Positions 30,539-30,648 of a stretch of DNA of 30,648 bases are shown here, piece by piece. Under the pieces are notes generated by a model. It was given only the letters and a program-made list of their open reading frames with translations, was not told the DNA's origin and did no database searches. Position 1 is the stretch's first letter. Each line of letters starts with the position of its first letter. This DNA is from a virus. The stretch spans positions 1-30,648 of the IMG/VR virus record IMGVR_UViG_3300006926_000012; one strand, 5' to 3'. The translations under genes and the position numbers were made by a program.

Positions 30539-30648
30539 ATGGCATATGCAATAGACACGTATACAGGAAATGCGTCAACAACAACATTTAACGTAACCTT
30601 CCCGTATATTTCAACGACAGATGTAGTCGTTACATTAGATGGTGTAAC
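30539..30648 (+). CDS. Tail fibre protein, N-terminus only (cut by window end)
   Basis: Only the first 36 codons are inside the window. MAYAIDTYTGNASTTTFNVT followed by FPYISTTDVVVTLDGV is the conserved N-terminal domain of T7 gp17-type tail fibres (Y.G.GS.T.F...FPY....DV.V...G), which attaches the fibre to the tail. The receptor-binding part lies beyond the window. Seven bases separate it from the preceding stop. Confidence 0.9.
   Translation, partial: MAYAIDTYTGNASTTTFNVTFPYISTTDVVVTLDGV

Noticed and set aside
1-30648. CRISPR arrays, rRNA, tRNA genes and insertion sequences
   Set aside because: No regularly spaced repeat array, no cloverleaf-like segment and no transposase motif was seen.

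Overview
The window is most of the genome of a T7-like podovirus (Autographiviridae type: its own single-subunit RNA polymerase and T7 gene order from ssDNA-binding protein to tail fibre). It carries a tyrosine integrase, so it is probably temperate. The DNA is very AT-rich, coding is dense, and it encodes a GcrA-family regulator, a family typical of Alphaproteobacteria. Together these point to a marine alphaproteobacterial host; the layout (integrase directly followed by RNA polymerase) resembles pelagiphages of SAR11. The host is inference. The window cuts into a gene at each end: an amidoligase on the left (minus strand) and the tail fibre on the right (plus strand).

Layout. 1-2404 (minus): an accessory two-gene operon, a class II glutamine amidotransferase followed by an amidoligase of the glutamine-synthetase-like COOH-NH2 ligase superfamily. 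2405-3241: a divergent control region with two small genes, repeated dyad operators (CAAC-N5-GTTG), a 23-bp perfect direct repeat, and two promoter candidates that overlap operator copies. 3242-6913: winged-helix-like regulator, integrase and T7-like RNA polymerase, tightly packed. 6931-8495: gamma-glutamylcyclotransferase-like protein and a chain of very small genes coupled by ATGA overlaps, ending in the GcrA-like protein. 8479-15355: replication and DNA metabolism (gp2.5-like SSB, endonuclease I, small DNA-binding and membrane proteins, primase-helicase, family A polymerase, HNH endonuclease, exonuclease). 15337-16648: small conserved phage proteins. 16653-30648: portal, scaffold, capsid, terminator, tail tubular A and B, four internal virion proteins, start of the tail fibre.

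How it works together. Host polymerase probably reads the control region first, under a repressor acting at the CAAC-N5-GTTG sites, and makes the regulator, integrase and phage RNA polymerase. The phage polymerase then transcribes the replication and virion genes; a strong hairpin terminator after the capsid gene matches the place of T7's late terminator. The GcrA-like protein may redirect host sigma70 transcription. The amidoligase/amidotransferase pair, with the gamma-glutamyl cyclotransferase-like protein perhaps as third member, looks like a phage-borne pathway for making or editing an amide-linked compound or modification whose substrate is unknown. This is the most novel content of the window.
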